Assembly (NCBI GenBank): GCA_016209605.1
Contig: JACQVS010000183.1
Span: 1 to 35,458 of the forward strand
From: Planctomycetota bacterium
Lineage (GTDB): Bacteria > Planctomycetota > UBA8108 > JACQVS01
DNA length: 35,458 nucleotides
Direction: 5' to 3'
Part shown: positions 1-8,033 of the stretch, piece after piece
Layout of the letters: each line of letters begins with the position of its first letter
Position numbering within the stretch: position 1 is the first letter of the stretch
The notes under the pieces: generated by a model
Seen by the model: only the letters and a program-made list of their open reading frames with translations
Told to the model about the DNA's origin: nothing
Database searches by the model: none
Made by a program: the position numbers and the translations under genes

Positions 1-12
1 GTTGTATACCCT

Positions 13-267
13 ATGAAAACGACCAAATCCCTTACCCCCGCCGATCCTTCGGTCCGCAAGGTGATCCGCAGCTTCACCGCTACCTTGCGGGATCTGGAAA
101 TGCTCGAGGCGATTTCCCATTACCACGGTTTTTCGAAAAGTGCTACGATAACCAGCTTGGTGCGCAAGGAGTTCTGGCGGATCTTCCCCCGCGGGACGGG
201 GGGGATCCGCCCCGATCCGGGCGCGCGGGTGGTTGGGATGGAGGTGACTCATGAAGACGACCATTGA
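13..267 (+). CDS. small ribbon-helix-helix-like protein upstream of nadA
   Basis: This is an 84-residue protein. Residues about 15-55 read as a CopG/Arc-like ribbon-helix-helix: a strand with alternating residues (RSFTATL), a helix (RDLEMLEAISHYHG), a turn (FSKS) and a second helix (ITSLVRKEFWRIF). That fold is usually a dimeric DNA-binding domain of an autoregulator or antitoxin. The C-terminal tail is Gly/Arg/Pro-rich and probably disordered. The last 17 bases overlap the start of nadA in another frame, so the two are likely translationally coupled. No ribosome-binding site can be judged because only 12 bases precede the ATG. No toxin gene is adjacent. The fold is read by eye; the link to nadA expression is inference from position. 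Confidence 0.6.
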   Translation: MKTTKSLTPADPSVRKVIRSFTATLRDLEMLEAISHYHGFSKSATITSLVRKEFWRIFPRGTGGIRPDPGARVVGMEVTHEDDH

Positions 268-1282
268 AGCTAAAATTTCTGCCGGCAGCTTCCCGAAAAT
301 CGATTTTCAGGCTCCCAGCCCGTGGAACGAGCGCTATGAGGATCCCGCGTACGCCGAGCGGCTCTTCCGCGATATCCGCGAGCTGGCTCGGAAAAAATGC
401 GCGTTGATCCTCGCCCATAATTACCAGCTCCCCTTGGTTCAGGAGGTGGCCCACTTCGTCGGCGACTCCCTGGCGCTGGCTCAGCAAGCCCAGAAGACCT
501 CGGCCCGCATGGTGGTTTTTTGCGGCGTCCACTTCATGGCGGAGTCGGCCAAGATTCTCAACCCGGAGAAGAAGGTGGTGCTGCCCAACCTGGCGGCCGG
601 CTGCGCCCTGGCGGACTCGATAACCCCGGAGTCCCTGGAGGAGTGGAAGCGGCGCTACCCCGAGCACGCCGTGGTGACCTACATCAATTCCTCCGCCGAG
701 GTCAAGGCCCTCTCCGATATCTGCTGCACCTCGGCGAACGCGGTTAGCGTGGTGCGCAGCCTGCCGCAGAAAAAAATCCTCTTCACCCCCGACCGCAACC
801 TCGGAGGCTGGGTCGCCCGGCAGGTGCCCGAAAAGGAGGTGGCGGTCTACGACGGCGCCTGCCCGACCCACGACGTGCTGCGGGGCGTCACCGTCGAGAA
901 GGGGATCTCCCGCTACCCGAACGCCGTGGTCATCGCCCATCCCGAGTGCCGCGAGGACGTCCTCGCGCAAGCCGATGAAATTTGCTCGACCTCGGGGATG
1001 CTGGCGGCGGTGGAGCGCCATCCCGAGGCCAGAACCTTCATCATCGCGACCGAGTGGGCGCTCATTTACCAGCTCAAGAAGAAGTTCCCCGACCGCGAGT
1101 TCATCGCCGCCGATGGCTGCATCGGCTGCCGGCTGCACTGCCCCTACATGAAGATGATCGACCTCGAGGCGGTCCAGCGCTCCATCGAGGAGGAAGTGTT
1201 CGAAATCTTCGTCCCGGAGGATGTCGCCAGAGGGGCGCGGCGGGCCCTCGAGCGCATGCTGGCGGTGCCTCGCGACCGTTGA
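251..1282 (+). CDS. nadA: quinolinate synthase NadA
   Basis: This 343-residue protein is quinolinate synthase, which condenses iminoaspartate with dihydroxyacetone phosphate in de novo NAD synthesis. The family is cytoplasmic and uses a [4Fe-4S] cluster. The three expected cysteine regions are present: Cys118 in AAGCALAD, Cys204 in YDGACPTHD, and a C-terminal cluster Cys290/Cys293/Cys297 in DGCIGCRLHCPYMKM. The N-terminal LAHNYQLPLVQ and GDSLALA motifs are also typical. Length is normal for the family. The ATG at 251 lies inside the 3' end of the preceding small gene. No nadB or nadC is nearby, so the other steps must be encoded elsewhere. The identification is firm. Confidence 0.97.
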   Translation: MKTTIEAKISAGSFPKIDFQAPSPWNERYEDPAYAERLFRDIRELARKKCALILAHNYQLPLVQEVAHFVGDSLALAQQAQKTSARMVVFCGVHFMAESAKILNPEKKVVLPNLAAGCALADSITPESLEEWKRRYPEHAVVTYINSSAEVKALSDICCTSANAVSVVRSLPQKKILFTPDRNLGGWVARQVPEKEVAVYDGACPTHDVLRGVTVEKGISRYPNAVVIAHPECREDVLAQADEICSTSGMLAAVERHPEARTFIIATEWALIYQLKKKFPDREFIAADGCIGCRLHCPYMKMIDLEAVQRSIEEEVFEIFVPEDVARGARRALERMLAVPRDR

Positions 1283-1311
1283 ACGGTTGGCGCCGGATCC
1301 AAGGACGCCGC

Positions 1312-1851
1312 ATGAACCTGATCCTCAAATTTTTATTGCTCATCGAGGCCTTTCTGCTCGCGGGGGTGATTTACCTGGGCCTCGAAGCCGACTCGGCCCA
1401 GTCCACCAACCTGCACGCCAGCATCGGCATCGCCAGCGCCATTTACACCCTCTTCATCCACTGCCTGGCGCTCTTTTACCTGATCGGCTCGCACCGCGCC
1501 ATCAAGCAGGTGGTGACGGGCATTCCCGAGTTCGAGCAGGAATACATCCCCCTCATCCGTCGGATGAAAAAGAGGATGTTTCCCCTCGCCACCTTTGCCC
1601 TCATCGCCATCTTGATCGCCTCCTTCGCCGGCGGCTGGGTGCACAGCGAGATCCTGGCGGCGCGGAATCCGTCAGCCCAGTTCCCGGTGCGGGCGGTGCC
1701 GGGCTGGTGGCTGCATCTGGCCCTGCTCTTCCCGGCCCTCTTCATCAACCTCTGGGCCTTCCTCCGGGAGATCCAGGTCGTGGGTGAGAACGTCGGCGCC
1801 ATCGAGCAGCTGAACCGCAAGCTGGCCGAGTCGCTGCCGGCGGGGAAGTGA
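1312..1851 (+). CDS. four-helix integral membrane protein, unrecognised
   Basis: This 179-residue protein starts at an ATG preceded by AAGGA at 1301-1305, seven bases upstream. It has about four membrane segments: residues 1-22, 38-62, 86-108 and 130-150. Histidines sit at or near the membrane edges (LHASIG before helix 2, LFIHCLAL within it, WWLHLALL in helix 4), a layout that could bind haem, but no known haem-protein signature is recognised. A charged loop (about 65-88, ending RRMKKRM) and a charged C-terminus should be cytoplasmic. It follows nadA by 29 bases and so is probably co-transcribed with it. The longer reading frame that opens at 982 is mostly a shadow of nadA. The function is unknown. 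Confidence 0.75.
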   Translation: MNLILKFLLLIEAFLLAGVIYLGLEADSAQSTNLHASIGIASAIYTLFIHCLALFYLIGSHRAIKQVVTGIPEFEQEYIPLIRRMKKRMFPLATFALIAILIASFAGGWVHSEILAARNPSAQFPVRAVPGWWLHLALLFPALFINLWAFLREIQVVGENVGAIEQLNRKLAESLPAGK

Positions 1852-2152
1852 GGGCCTCGGTTGGGATTCTTCAAATCCCCTTCTGAAATATCCGAAAAAT
1901 CTCCGAAATCCCGGAAAATCCCACAAAAAATCATTGCAAAACGCGGAACAAAAATTACCATTGGATGTCTTTGTGAAAAATGGCACGGAGTGCTCCATTG
2001 CCTCCCGGTCGTCTCCCGATCGTCCCCTCGGGGGAGGACTTGGGGAAAACGGAGCAAACGGTGCTGGATCGGAGCGGATCTGCCGGCCTCATTGTTAAGC
2101 GGCAGAAGCCTGAAATCCTTCAGTTAAGTTAAGAACGGCGTTTTGGCGAGTC
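1852..2152. promoter_or_regulatory. non-coding region upstream of the nuo operon, with phased A-tracts
   Basis: No convincing gene lies in these 301 bases. At 1863-1879 a 6-bp stem (GGGATT/AATCCC, 5-base loop) could mark the end of the upstream transcript. From 1895 to 1954 there are six A-runs (1895-1899, 1906-1908, 1915-1918, 1925-1930, 1938-1941, 1950-1954) whose centres are about 10-12 bases apart, the spacing expected for intrinsically bent DNA. A GC-rich 5-bp stem lies at 2023-2035. No clear -35/-10 pair was found, although the nuo promoter is expected here. That the region regulates nuo is inference. Confidence 0.45.
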
Positions 2153-2743
2153 ATGCTTCCTGTCGATATGGCGCTTCAACCGCTTTTGCTTTTCTTCATG
2201 GCGCAAGCCCCCGCCGGGCCGGCAGCCGGCTCCGGACTTCCGGCGCGTGGCCTGGGGTATGATCTCACTACCCTTTTCATCTTCACCATCTTCGGCATCG
2301 CCTTCGTGGTGGTCGCGGTGTCGGTCCTGAGCCGCATTCTGCGCCCGCGAGCCTCGCCGGAAAGCGAACCGGCCAAGGCGGAGACTTACGAATGTGGCGA
2401 ACCGGCCATCGGCAGCTCCTGGGTGCGATTCGATATCCGCTTTTACATGGTCGCGCTCATTTTCCTGATCTTCGACGTCGAAGTGGCCTTTCTCTACCCC
2501 TGGGCGGTGATCTTCAAGGCCCTGCGCCAGGGGGGCATGGGGAGCTTCGTGTTCCTGGAAATGTTCCTGTTCATTGGCATCTTGCTGGTCGGCTTCATTT
2601 ACTGCTGGCGCAAGGGCGATCTCGACTGGGTGAAGTCGCTGCAGTCGCAGGAGGACGTCCGGCCGGCGCCAGCGGAGCGGGCCCAGCCGGCTGCCGAGGC
2701 ACCCAGCCGGCCGGAGGCCAAGCAGCCCGCCCTTGCCCGCTGA
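2153..2743 (+). CDS. nuoA: NADH-quinone oxidoreductase subunit A (complex I)
   Basis: This is the small membrane subunit of respiratory complex I, homologous to mitochondrial ND3. Membrane segments are at about 38-60, 98-120 and 131-152. The conserved loop YECGEP is at 79-84, followed by [17 protein letters not shown], which is characteristic of the family. At 196 residues it is longer than the usual 120-150. The excess is an N-terminal extension of about 30 residues and a Pro/Ala-rich C-terminal tail (about 165-196). Internal ATGs at 2168 and 2198 could be the true start and would remove part of the N-terminal extension; no strong ribosome-binding site decides between them. It is the first gene of the nuo operon. 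Confidence 0.95.
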   Translation: MLPVDMALQPLLLFFMAQAPAGPAAGSGLPARGLGYDLTTLFIFTIFGIAFVVVAVSVLSRILRPRASPESEPAKAETYECGEPAIGSSWVRFDIRFYMVALIFLIFDVEVAFLYPWAVIFKALRQGGMGSFVFLEMFLFIGILLVGFIYCWRKGDLDWVKSLQSQEDVRPAPAERAQPAAEAPSRPEAKQPALAR

Positions 2744-2768
2744 GGCCAACATCGGAGAACTGATCGGA

Positions 2769-3317
2769 ATGACCATGGGAAACGTGCTCGAAAATTTGAA
2801 TCCGGACTCGTTCACGAAAGATACTGTCTTCATCAATTCGCTGGAAAACCTGATCAACCTCACCCGCGCCAACTCGGTCTGGCCCCTTACCTTCGGCCTC
2901 GCCTGCTGCGCCATCGAGATGATGGCCACAGGCGCTTCCAAGTACGACATCGACCGGTTCGGCTCGGGGCCCTTCCGCGCCACCCCTCGCCAGGCCGACC
3001 TGATGATCGTCGCGGGGACCGTCACCCACAAGATGGCGCCCCGGGTGAAGCGGCTCTACGACATGATGCCCGAGCCCAAATATGTGCTTGCCATGGGAGG
3101 CTGCGTCATCCGCGGCGGGCCGTACGTCAAGTACGGCTACCACGTCGTCAAGGGGGTCGATTTGATCGTGCCCGTGGACGTCTACGTTCCGGGCTGCCCG
3201 CCCCGGCCGGAGGCGCTGCTCGAGGGCATCTTCAAGATCCAGAAGCTGATGATGCGCGAGAAGATCGGCGACCGGGCCCGCAAGTCGACCAAGCCGGAAG
3301 TCTACCAGCCGGCTTGA
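2769..3317 (+). CDS. nuoB: NADH-quinone oxidoreductase subunit B (N2 cluster)
   Basis: This hydrophilic subunit carries the terminal [4Fe-4S] cluster N2, which passes electrons to quinone. From the ATG at 2769 it has 182 residues. The four cluster ligands are visible as Cys46 and Cys47 ([10 protein letters not shown]), Cys112 (GGCVIRGG) and Cys143 ([14 protein letters not shown]). The frame is open upstream to a TTG at 2733 that overlaps the end of nuoA. I prefer the ATG at 2769, which has GGAGA at 2754-2758 about ten bases upstream; ATG 2775 is also possible. It lies between nuoA and nuoC on the same strand. Confidence 0.96.
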   Translation: MTMGNVLENLNPDSFTKDTVFINSLENLINLTRANSVWPLTFGLACCAIEMMATGASKYDIDRFGSGPFRATPRQADLMIVAGTVTHKMAPRVKRLYDMMPEPKYVLAMGGCVIRGGPYVKYGYHVVKGVDLIVPVDVYVPGCPPRPEALLEGIFKIQKLMMREKIGDRARKSTKPEVYQPA

Positions 3318-3365
3318 GGCCGCAAGAAATACACCAGGGAGAACCCAGGAGGAGCGCGAGAGAAC

Positions 3366-3962
3366 ATGGCGGAAGCAGAAAAAAGCGGCGCGGCAGGAGC
3401 GGCGGCAGGGAAAGCGGCCGCTCCCAAGGGGCCGGGCGCCTTGAGCCGCAGGATCGCCAAGGGAAAGGCCGATGCCGCGAAGCTTTTTCCCATCCTCAAG
3501 GAGAAGTTCGGGGCGGCGATCCTGGAGGAGCAACCGCAGGTGGTCGAGCCGTTCGTGGTGATCGACCCCGAGATCCTGGTGGAGTTCGCCGCCTTCTGCC
3601 GCGACGACGCGCGGCTTCAGTTTGACCTCCTGTCGCTCATCTCCACCGTCGATTACCCGCCCAAGGACGCTGAACGAGGCACCATCCAGGTCATTTACTT
3701 CCTGGACTCGACCGCCCATCGCCATCGCTTGATGTTCAAGGTCAAGCTGCCGCGGGACAACCCCCGCGTCCCGAGCGTGGAAAACCTCTGGCGGGCCGCG
3801 GACTGGCACGAGCGCGAGGCCTTCGACCTCATGGGGGTCATCTTCGAGGGCCATCACAACCTGGTGCGCATCCTCTGCGCCGAGGACTGGGAAGGCCATG
3901 CCCTGCGCAAGGACTACGTCATCCCGGAGACCTACCACGGCATCAAAAACGTCATCTACTGA
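3366..3962 (+). CDS. nuoC: NADH-quinone oxidoreductase subunit C
   Basis: This 198-residue protein is the 30-kDa-type peripheral subunit of complex I, which packs against NuoD and NuoB. The family signature lies at about 149-184 and includes HEREAFDLMGVIF, EGHHNLVRIL and DWEGHALRKDY. The first 35 residues are Ala/Gly/Lys-rich and are an extension with no clear fold. AGGAGG at 3347-3352 precedes the ATG by 13 bases. NuoC and NuoD are separate genes here, not fused as in Escherichia coli. Confidence 0.95.
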   Translation: MAEAEKSGAAGAAAGKAAAPKGPGALSRRIAKGKADAAKLFPILKEKFGAAILEEQPQVVEPFVVIDPEILVEFAAFCRDDARLQFDLLSLISTVDYPPKDAERGTIQVIYFLDSTAHRHRLMFKVKLPRDNPRVPSVENLWRAADWHEREAFDLMGVIFEGHHNLVRILCAEDWEGHALRKDYVIPETYHGIKNVIY

Positions 3963-3963
3963 C

Positions 3964-4002
3964 CGCCACCCTTCCCGTCCCCCCTGAGGGGGGGCGGTGG
4001 CG
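3964..4002. repeat. large GC-rich hairpin between nuoC and nuoD
   Basis: An outer 7-bp stem pairs CGCCACC (3964-3970) with GGTGGCG (3996-4002). An inner stem pairs six C (3979-3984) with six of the seven G at 3988-3994 across a TGA loop. It occupies most of the 69-base nuoC-nuoD gap. There is no T-run after it, so it is not a standard intrinsic terminator. It may affect mRNA stability or differential translation within the operon; that role is inferred. Confidence 0.6.
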
Positions 4003-4031
4003 TCATCGGAGTACGTAGCAAAGAAGACCGA

Positions 4032-5162
4032 ATGAGAGACATCCGCACCGAAGAAATGCTCCTCAACATGGGACCGCAGCACCCCAGCACCCATGGCGTG
4101 TTCCGGGTGGTGATCCGGACCGATGGGGAGATGGTGCTCGAGACCGAATCGCACATCGGCTACCTGCATCGCTGCTTCGAAAAGGTGGCCGAGAACGTCA
4201 GTTACGTCCAGGTGGTGCCGTACACCGACCGCATGGACTACGTGTGCTCGATGATCAACAACCTCGGCTGGGCCGAGGCGGTCGAGAAGCTGCTGGGGAT
4301 CGAGGCTCCCGAGCGGGCGCAGTACATCCGCGTCATGGTGGCGGAGCTGAACCGCATCGCCAGCCATCTCCTCGCCTTCGGCACCTACGGCATGGACATC
4401 GGCGCCGTCACTCCCTTCCTGTACGCCTTCCGCGACCGCGAAAAGATCCTCAAGATCTTTGAAAAGCTCTGCGGGCAGCGGCTCAATTACACCTACGTGC
4501 GCGTGGGCGGCGTCTCCTTCGACATCACCGACGAGATCCTCAAGGACATTGAAGACTTCTGCAATTACTTCGAGCCGGACATCATCGACGAGTACAACCG
4601 GCTGCTCTCCTACAACGGCATCTTCATTTCCCGCACCGCCAACGTCGGCGTCATTCCCAGGCAGATGGCCATCGGCTACGGTTTGACCGGCCCCAACCTC
4701 CGCGGCTCCGGCGTACGGCGGGACCTGCGCAAGGATGAGCCTTACTGCATTTACGACCGCTTCCAGTTCGAGATTCCGGCGGGGAGCGGCGAGCAGGGGC
4801 AGACGGGGGACTGCTGGGACCGGTACATGGTTCGCATCCGCGAGATGACGCAGAGCATCATGATCGTCCGCCAGGCGCTCAAGGGCATTCCCTCCGGGCT
4901 GCACCTCGACAAGAAGCTGCAGCTCAAGGTCAAGCCGCCCAAGGGGGAGGCTTACCACAAGGTCGAAGGGGCGCGCGGCGAGCTGGGTTTCCACATCGTC
5001 TCCGACGGCAGCGAGAAACCGTACCGCGTCAAGACGCGCGGCCCCTCGTTTTGCAATATCAGCGTCCTGGATGAACTGACCAGGACCGGCAAGTGCATGG
5101 TGGCGGACATGGTGGCGATCATCGGCAGCCTGGACATCGTCATGGGGGAGGTGGACCGTTGA
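4032..5162 (+). CDS. nuoD: NADH-quinone oxidoreductase subunit D (quinone site)
   Basis: This 376-residue protein is the 49-kDa-type subunit that forms the quinone pocket with NuoB and NuoH. The N-terminal GPQHPSTHG (14-22) carries the conserved histidine loop, and YTDRMDY (64-70) ends in the quinone-contacting tyrosine. RGSGVRRDLRKDEPY and the C-terminal KTRGPSFCN and GSLDIVMGEVDR are typical. Length is normal for a stand-alone NuoD. Its stop codon overlaps the nuoH start by one base (TGATG at 5160-5164), so no room exists for nuoE, nuoF and nuoG, which often sit here. Confidence 0.97.
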   Translation: MRDIRTEEMLLNMGPQHPSTHGVFRVVIRTDGEMVLETESHIGYLHRCFEKVAENVSYVQVVPYTDRMDYVCSMINNLGWAEAVEKLLGIEAPERAQYIRVMVAELNRIASHLLAFGTYGMDIGAVTPFLYAFRDREKILKIFEKLCGQRLNYTYVRVGGVSFDITDEILKDIEDFCNYFEPDIIDEYNRLLSYNGIFISRTANVGVIPRQMAIGYGLTGPNLRGSGVRRDLRKDEPYCIYDRFQFEIPAGSGEQGQTGDCWDRYMVRIREMTQSIMIVRQALKGIPSGLHLDKKLQLKVKPPKGEAYHKVEGARGELGFHIVSDGSEKPYRVKTRGPSFCNISVLDELTRTGKCMVADMVAIIGSLDIVMGEVDR

Positions 5163-6391
5163 TGGCGTCGATCCCGCTTTTTCTGAGCGCTGCATTCCAT
5201 TCCTGCTGGCTGGCGCAGGCGCCGGCGCTCGAGACCTCGAAGAGCAGCCCCAACGGCCTGGAGGCCTTGCTGCAGCGGCTGGTTCACAGCTACCCCGCCG
5301 AGGGGACGTGGTGGGGGGCGATCGCGGCCATGCTCATCGCCTGCCTGGCGGTCTTTGCCTTCCTCAACCTCTTCGCGCTCTTTGCCGTGTGGCTCGAGCG
5401 CAAGGTCTCGGCGCACATGCAGTGCCGCCTCGGCCCCATGGAAGTGGGGCCGCACGGTGTCCTCCAGACCATCGCCGACGGCATCAAGCTGACCGTGAAA
5501 GAGGACATCATCCCCCGCGTGGCGGACAAGGTCCTGTTCATCGTCGCGCCAATTATTGTGTTTACCGGCACCTTCATCCGCTTCGCGCCGCTCCCCTTCG
5601 GCGACTACCTGGTGGCGAGCGACCTCAACCTCGGACTCTTTTACATCGCCGCCGTCGGCTCGGTGGAGGTGCTGGGGGTGATCATGGCCGGCTGGTCCTC
5701 CAACAACAAGTGGTCGCTCTTCGGCACCATCCGCACCGCCACCCAGATGGTGAGCTACGAGATCCCCATCGGCATCGCCTTCGTCACCGTGGCGGTGAGC
5801 GCCGGCACCCTCTCGACCATGCAGATCGTCGAGCAGCAGAGCGGTTGGTTCTGGCACTGGTTCGTCTTCCGCAACCCGTTCCTGATGGTGCTTTCCATCA
5901 TTTACTTGATCGCCAGCCTGGCGGAGTGCAAGCGCTCCCCCTTCGACCTGCCGGAGGCGGAGTCGGAGCTGGTCTCAGGATTCCACACCGAGTACACCGG
6001 CATCCGCTTCGCGCTTTTCTTCCTGTCCGAGTATGCCGCCATGTACCTCGTTTCGGGTGTGGCGGTGGTTGCCTTCTTCGGGGGCTGGTACCTCGGCATC
6101 CCGGTGATCGATCGGATCGGCGCGGCCCCGGACTCCTCGGCACTGGCCTTCGTCATCGGCCTCCTCATCAAGGCCCATGTGCTGATCGGTAAGGCAGTGG
6201 GGCTCGTCTTCGTGCAGATGTGGGTGCGCTGGACCCTGCCGCGTGTGCGCCTGGACCAGATGATGTCGCTGTGCTTGAAAGTATTGCTGCCCATCTCGCT
6301 GGCCTGCCTGGTCGGCTCGGCGCTGTGGGACCTGTTCATGGGATCGCTGGCGAGCGGCAAGGAATACTCCATGTTCTTCTGGCTGGAATAG
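5162..6391 (+). CDS. nuoH: NADH-quinone oxidoreductase subunit H
   Basis: This 409-residue protein is the ND1-type membrane subunit that joins the peripheral arm to the membrane arm and forms part of the quinone tunnel. VWLERKVSAHMQCRLGP (about 76-92) and the following VGPHGVLQTIADGIKL and VKEDIIP are diagnostic, as is LAECKRSPFDLPEAESEL further on. Eight or so membrane helices are visible. Compared with typical NuoH it has about 30 extra N-terminal residues whose start (MASIPLFLSAAFHSCWLAQA) resembles a signal peptide. I place the start at the ATG overlapping the nuoD stop; the frame is open further upstream, inside nuoD. Confidence 0.96.
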   Translation: MASIPLFLSAAFHSCWLAQAPALETSKSSPNGLEALLQRLVHSYPAEGTWWGAIAAMLIACLAVFAFLNLFALFAVWLERKVSAHMQCRLGPMEVGPHGVLQTIADGIKLTVKEDIIPRVADKVLFIVAPIIVFTGTFIRFAPLPFGDYLVASDLNLGLFYIAAVGSVEVLGVIMAGWSSNNKWSLFGTIRTATQMVSYEIPIGIAFVTVAVSAGTLSTMQIVEQQSGWFWHWFVFRNPFLMVLSIIYLIASLAECKRSPFDLPEAESELVSGFHTEYTGIRFALFFLSEYAAMYLVSGVAVVAFFGGWYLGIPVIDRIGAAPDSSALAFVIGLLIKAHVLIGKAVGLVFVQMWVRWTLPRVRLDQMMSLCLKVLLPISLACLVGSALWDLFMGSLASGKEYSMFFWLE

Positions 6392-6423
6392 GCTTTTGGA
6401 AATTTAGGTGCCGAGAAACGAAA

Positions 6424-6996
6424 ATGGCTTTGGGAAAGTACTTTTCTGACATCTTCAGCGTCGGGAAATCGATTGGCATCGGCATGGGGATCACCCTCAA
6501 GTACTTCATCGAGTCCCTGCTTTTCAAGAAGCACACCTGCACCATCCAGTATCCCCGCGAGAAGGACGTCATTCCCGAGCGACACCGCGGCATACATTTC
6601 CTCGAGACCGAAAAGTGCGTCATGTGCTGGAAGTGCGCCGACATCTGCCCGGTGGACTGCATTTACATTGAAGGGGTGCGCGGCGCCGACGGCATCCTGG
6701 CGGGCGGCTGGCGCGGCCGCAAGGCGACGCTCGCCAAGTTCACCGTCGACTACACGGTGTGCATCTTCTGCGGCCTGTGCGAGGAGCCGTGCCCGACCCA
6801 GTGCATCCATCTCGGCCCGGACTACGACTACCACGCCACCGACCGCCGCATGATGGAAAAGAACCTGCTCACCGATGCCGTCTACACCGAAGAGGATGAG
6901 ATGTTCGTGCAGTGGGCCCGCCAGGAGAACGAGCGCCTGCGGGCGCTGGCTGGGCAGGCCCACGGCGGCGCGGGAGCAAAAGAGGGATCCGGGTAA
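6424..6996 (+). CDS. nuoI: NADH-quinone oxidoreductase subunit I (2x[4Fe-4S])
   Basis: This 190-residue ferredoxin-like subunit carries clusters N6a and N6b, which feed N2 in NuoB. The two classical motifs are Cys65/68/71/75 (CVMCWKCADICP) and Cys113/116/119/123 (CIFCGLCEEPCP). The N-terminal 35 residues form the amphipathic segment that sits on the membrane. The C-terminus is Gly/Ala-rich. The ATG at 6424 follows a weak GAGA. In an 11-subunit complex lacking NuoEFG, NuoI would be the first Fe-S protein to receive electrons, which makes it the likely docking point for a soluble donor; that is inference from the operon. Confidence 0.96.
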   Translation: MALGKYFSDIFSVGKSIGIGMGITLKYFIESLLFKKHTCTIQYPREKDVIPERHRGIHFLETEKCVMCWKCADICPVDCIYIEGVRGADGILAGGWRGRKATLAKFTVDYTVCIFCGLCEEPCPTQCIHLGPDYDYHATDRRMMEKNLLTDAVYTEEDEMFVQWARQENERLRALAGQAHGGAGAKEGSG

Positions 6997-7032
6997 GTTC
7001 AAGAATGGAGCGGAAAGAATGAGGCGACACGG

Positions 7033-7560
7033 ATGACAGGATCGGGGATTTTCAATCAAGTGATGTTCTGGCTTTTCGCCGTCATGGCGGTGGCGCCGGG
7101 CTTCGGCATCCTCCTCGCCAAGGACATCGTCCGGCAGGCCTTCTGGCTGCTCCTCAGCCTGGTCGGCTTCGCCGGGTTGTACTTGCACCTGGGAGCGGAC
7201 TTCCTGGGCTTCATCCAGGTGCTCGTCTACATCGGCGGCATCCTCATCCTCTTCCTCTTCGGTGTCATGCTCACCTACCGCATGGACGTCCCGCTCAAGG
7301 AGGTCAAGGGCTGGGGCCTGGTCTTTCCCGGGATCATTGCCGGGATCTTGACCGCCTCGGCGCTGCTTTACGTGGCCAGCCGCACCCCCTGGAACGCCGC
7401 CGCCAAGGCCACGGCTCCGACGGTGAGCGCCGTCGGTAGCCGCGTCATGAGCACGTTCATCCTGCCTTTCGAAGTGATCTCGATGGTGCTGCTCGTGGCC
7501 CTGATCGGGGCCACCTACATCGCCCGCCGCAAGGAAGACAAGGGAAGGAGCGAAGAATGA
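7033..7560 (+). CDS. nuoJ: NADH-quinone oxidoreductase subunit J
   Basis: This 175-residue protein is the ND6-type membrane subunit of complex I. Five hydrophobic segments are visible, including the conserved FIQVLVYIGGILILFLFGVML, shown here in part as VLVYIGGILILFLFG (helix 3, with the pi-bulge region). The linker after helix 4 is Ala-rich. GAGG at 7022-7025 lies seven bases before the ATG. Its stop overlaps the nuoK start (ATGA at 7557-7560), so the two are translationally coupled. Confidence 0.94.
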   Translation: MTGSGIFNQVMFWLFAVMAVAPGFGILLAKDIVRQAFWLLLSLVGFAGLYLHLGADFLGFIQVLVYIGGILILFLFGVMLTYRMDVPLKEVKGWGLVFPGIIAGILTASALLYVASRTPWNAAAKATAPTVSAVGSRVMSTFILPFEVISMVLLVALIGATYIARRKEDKGRSEE

Positions 7561-7991
7561 GCGCGTTGACGGCGATCTTCTCCATGAGCGGAGCCCTCCT
7601 GGCCGCGGCCCTGGCCCAGGCCGGCAGCGGGGCCGGTGCCGCCTCCTCGGCCGCCGCGGCGGCCGAGGTCGTTCCGGCCGCCGGCATCGGCCTGGTCCAC
7701 TACCTGGTGGTCAGCGCCATGGTGTTCACCCTGGGCATCGCCATCATCATCATCCGGAGGAACGCCATCGCGGTGCTCATGGGCATCGAGCTGCTCCTCA
7801 ACTCCGCCGGGCTCAATTTCGTCGCCTTCTCCAGGTACGTCGCCAAGGACGGGATCGACGGACAGGTGGTGACCATCTTCATCATCGTGCTCGCCGCCGC
7901 CGAGGCGGCGCTCGCGCTGGCGATCATCTTGAACATCTATAACAACCTGAACACGGTCGACGTGGATGAGGCCGATGCCTTGAAGGGCTAG
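7557..7991 (+). CDS. nuoK: NADH-quinone oxidoreductase subunit K
   Basis: This is the ND4L-type subunit. Three membrane helices carry the two conserved proton-path glutamates, Glu78 in GIELLLNSAGLNF and Glu116 in AAAEAALALAI. NuoK is normally about 100 residues; this one has 144. The extra 42 residues at the N-terminus look like a signal peptide with an Ala/Gly-rich linker (MSALTAIFSMSGALLAAALA, then QAGSG). The start is fixed by the four-base overlap with nuoJ. Whether the extension is cleaved cannot be told from the sequence. Confidence 0.94.
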   Translation: MSALTAIFSMSGALLAAALAQAGSGAGAASSAAAAAEVVPAAGIGLVHYLVVSAMVFTLGIAIIIIRRNAIAVLMGIELLLNSAGLNFVAFSRYVAKDGIDGQVVTIFIIVLAAAEAALALAIILNIYNNLNTVDVDEADALKG

Positions 7992-8033
7992 ACGGAGATA
8001 TTTCCGTGATTTTTCTGGGAGTTTCATAGCGAC

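Noticed and set aside
143..1138. Long minus-strand open frame opposite nadA
   Set aside because: Low-complexity Gly/His/Arg-rich translation typical of antisense frames in GC-rich genes; nadA on the plus strand has clear motifs.
2595..5195. Very long minus-strand frame across nuoB, nuoC and nuoD
   Set aside because: Mirror of three well-supported plus-strand genes; translation is rich in His, Asp and Val with no domain.
7992..8007. Weak stem ACGGA/TCCGT followed by a short T-run between nuoK and nuoL
   Set aside because: Only 5 bp; a full terminator in mid-operon would cut off nuoLMN. At most mild attenuation.
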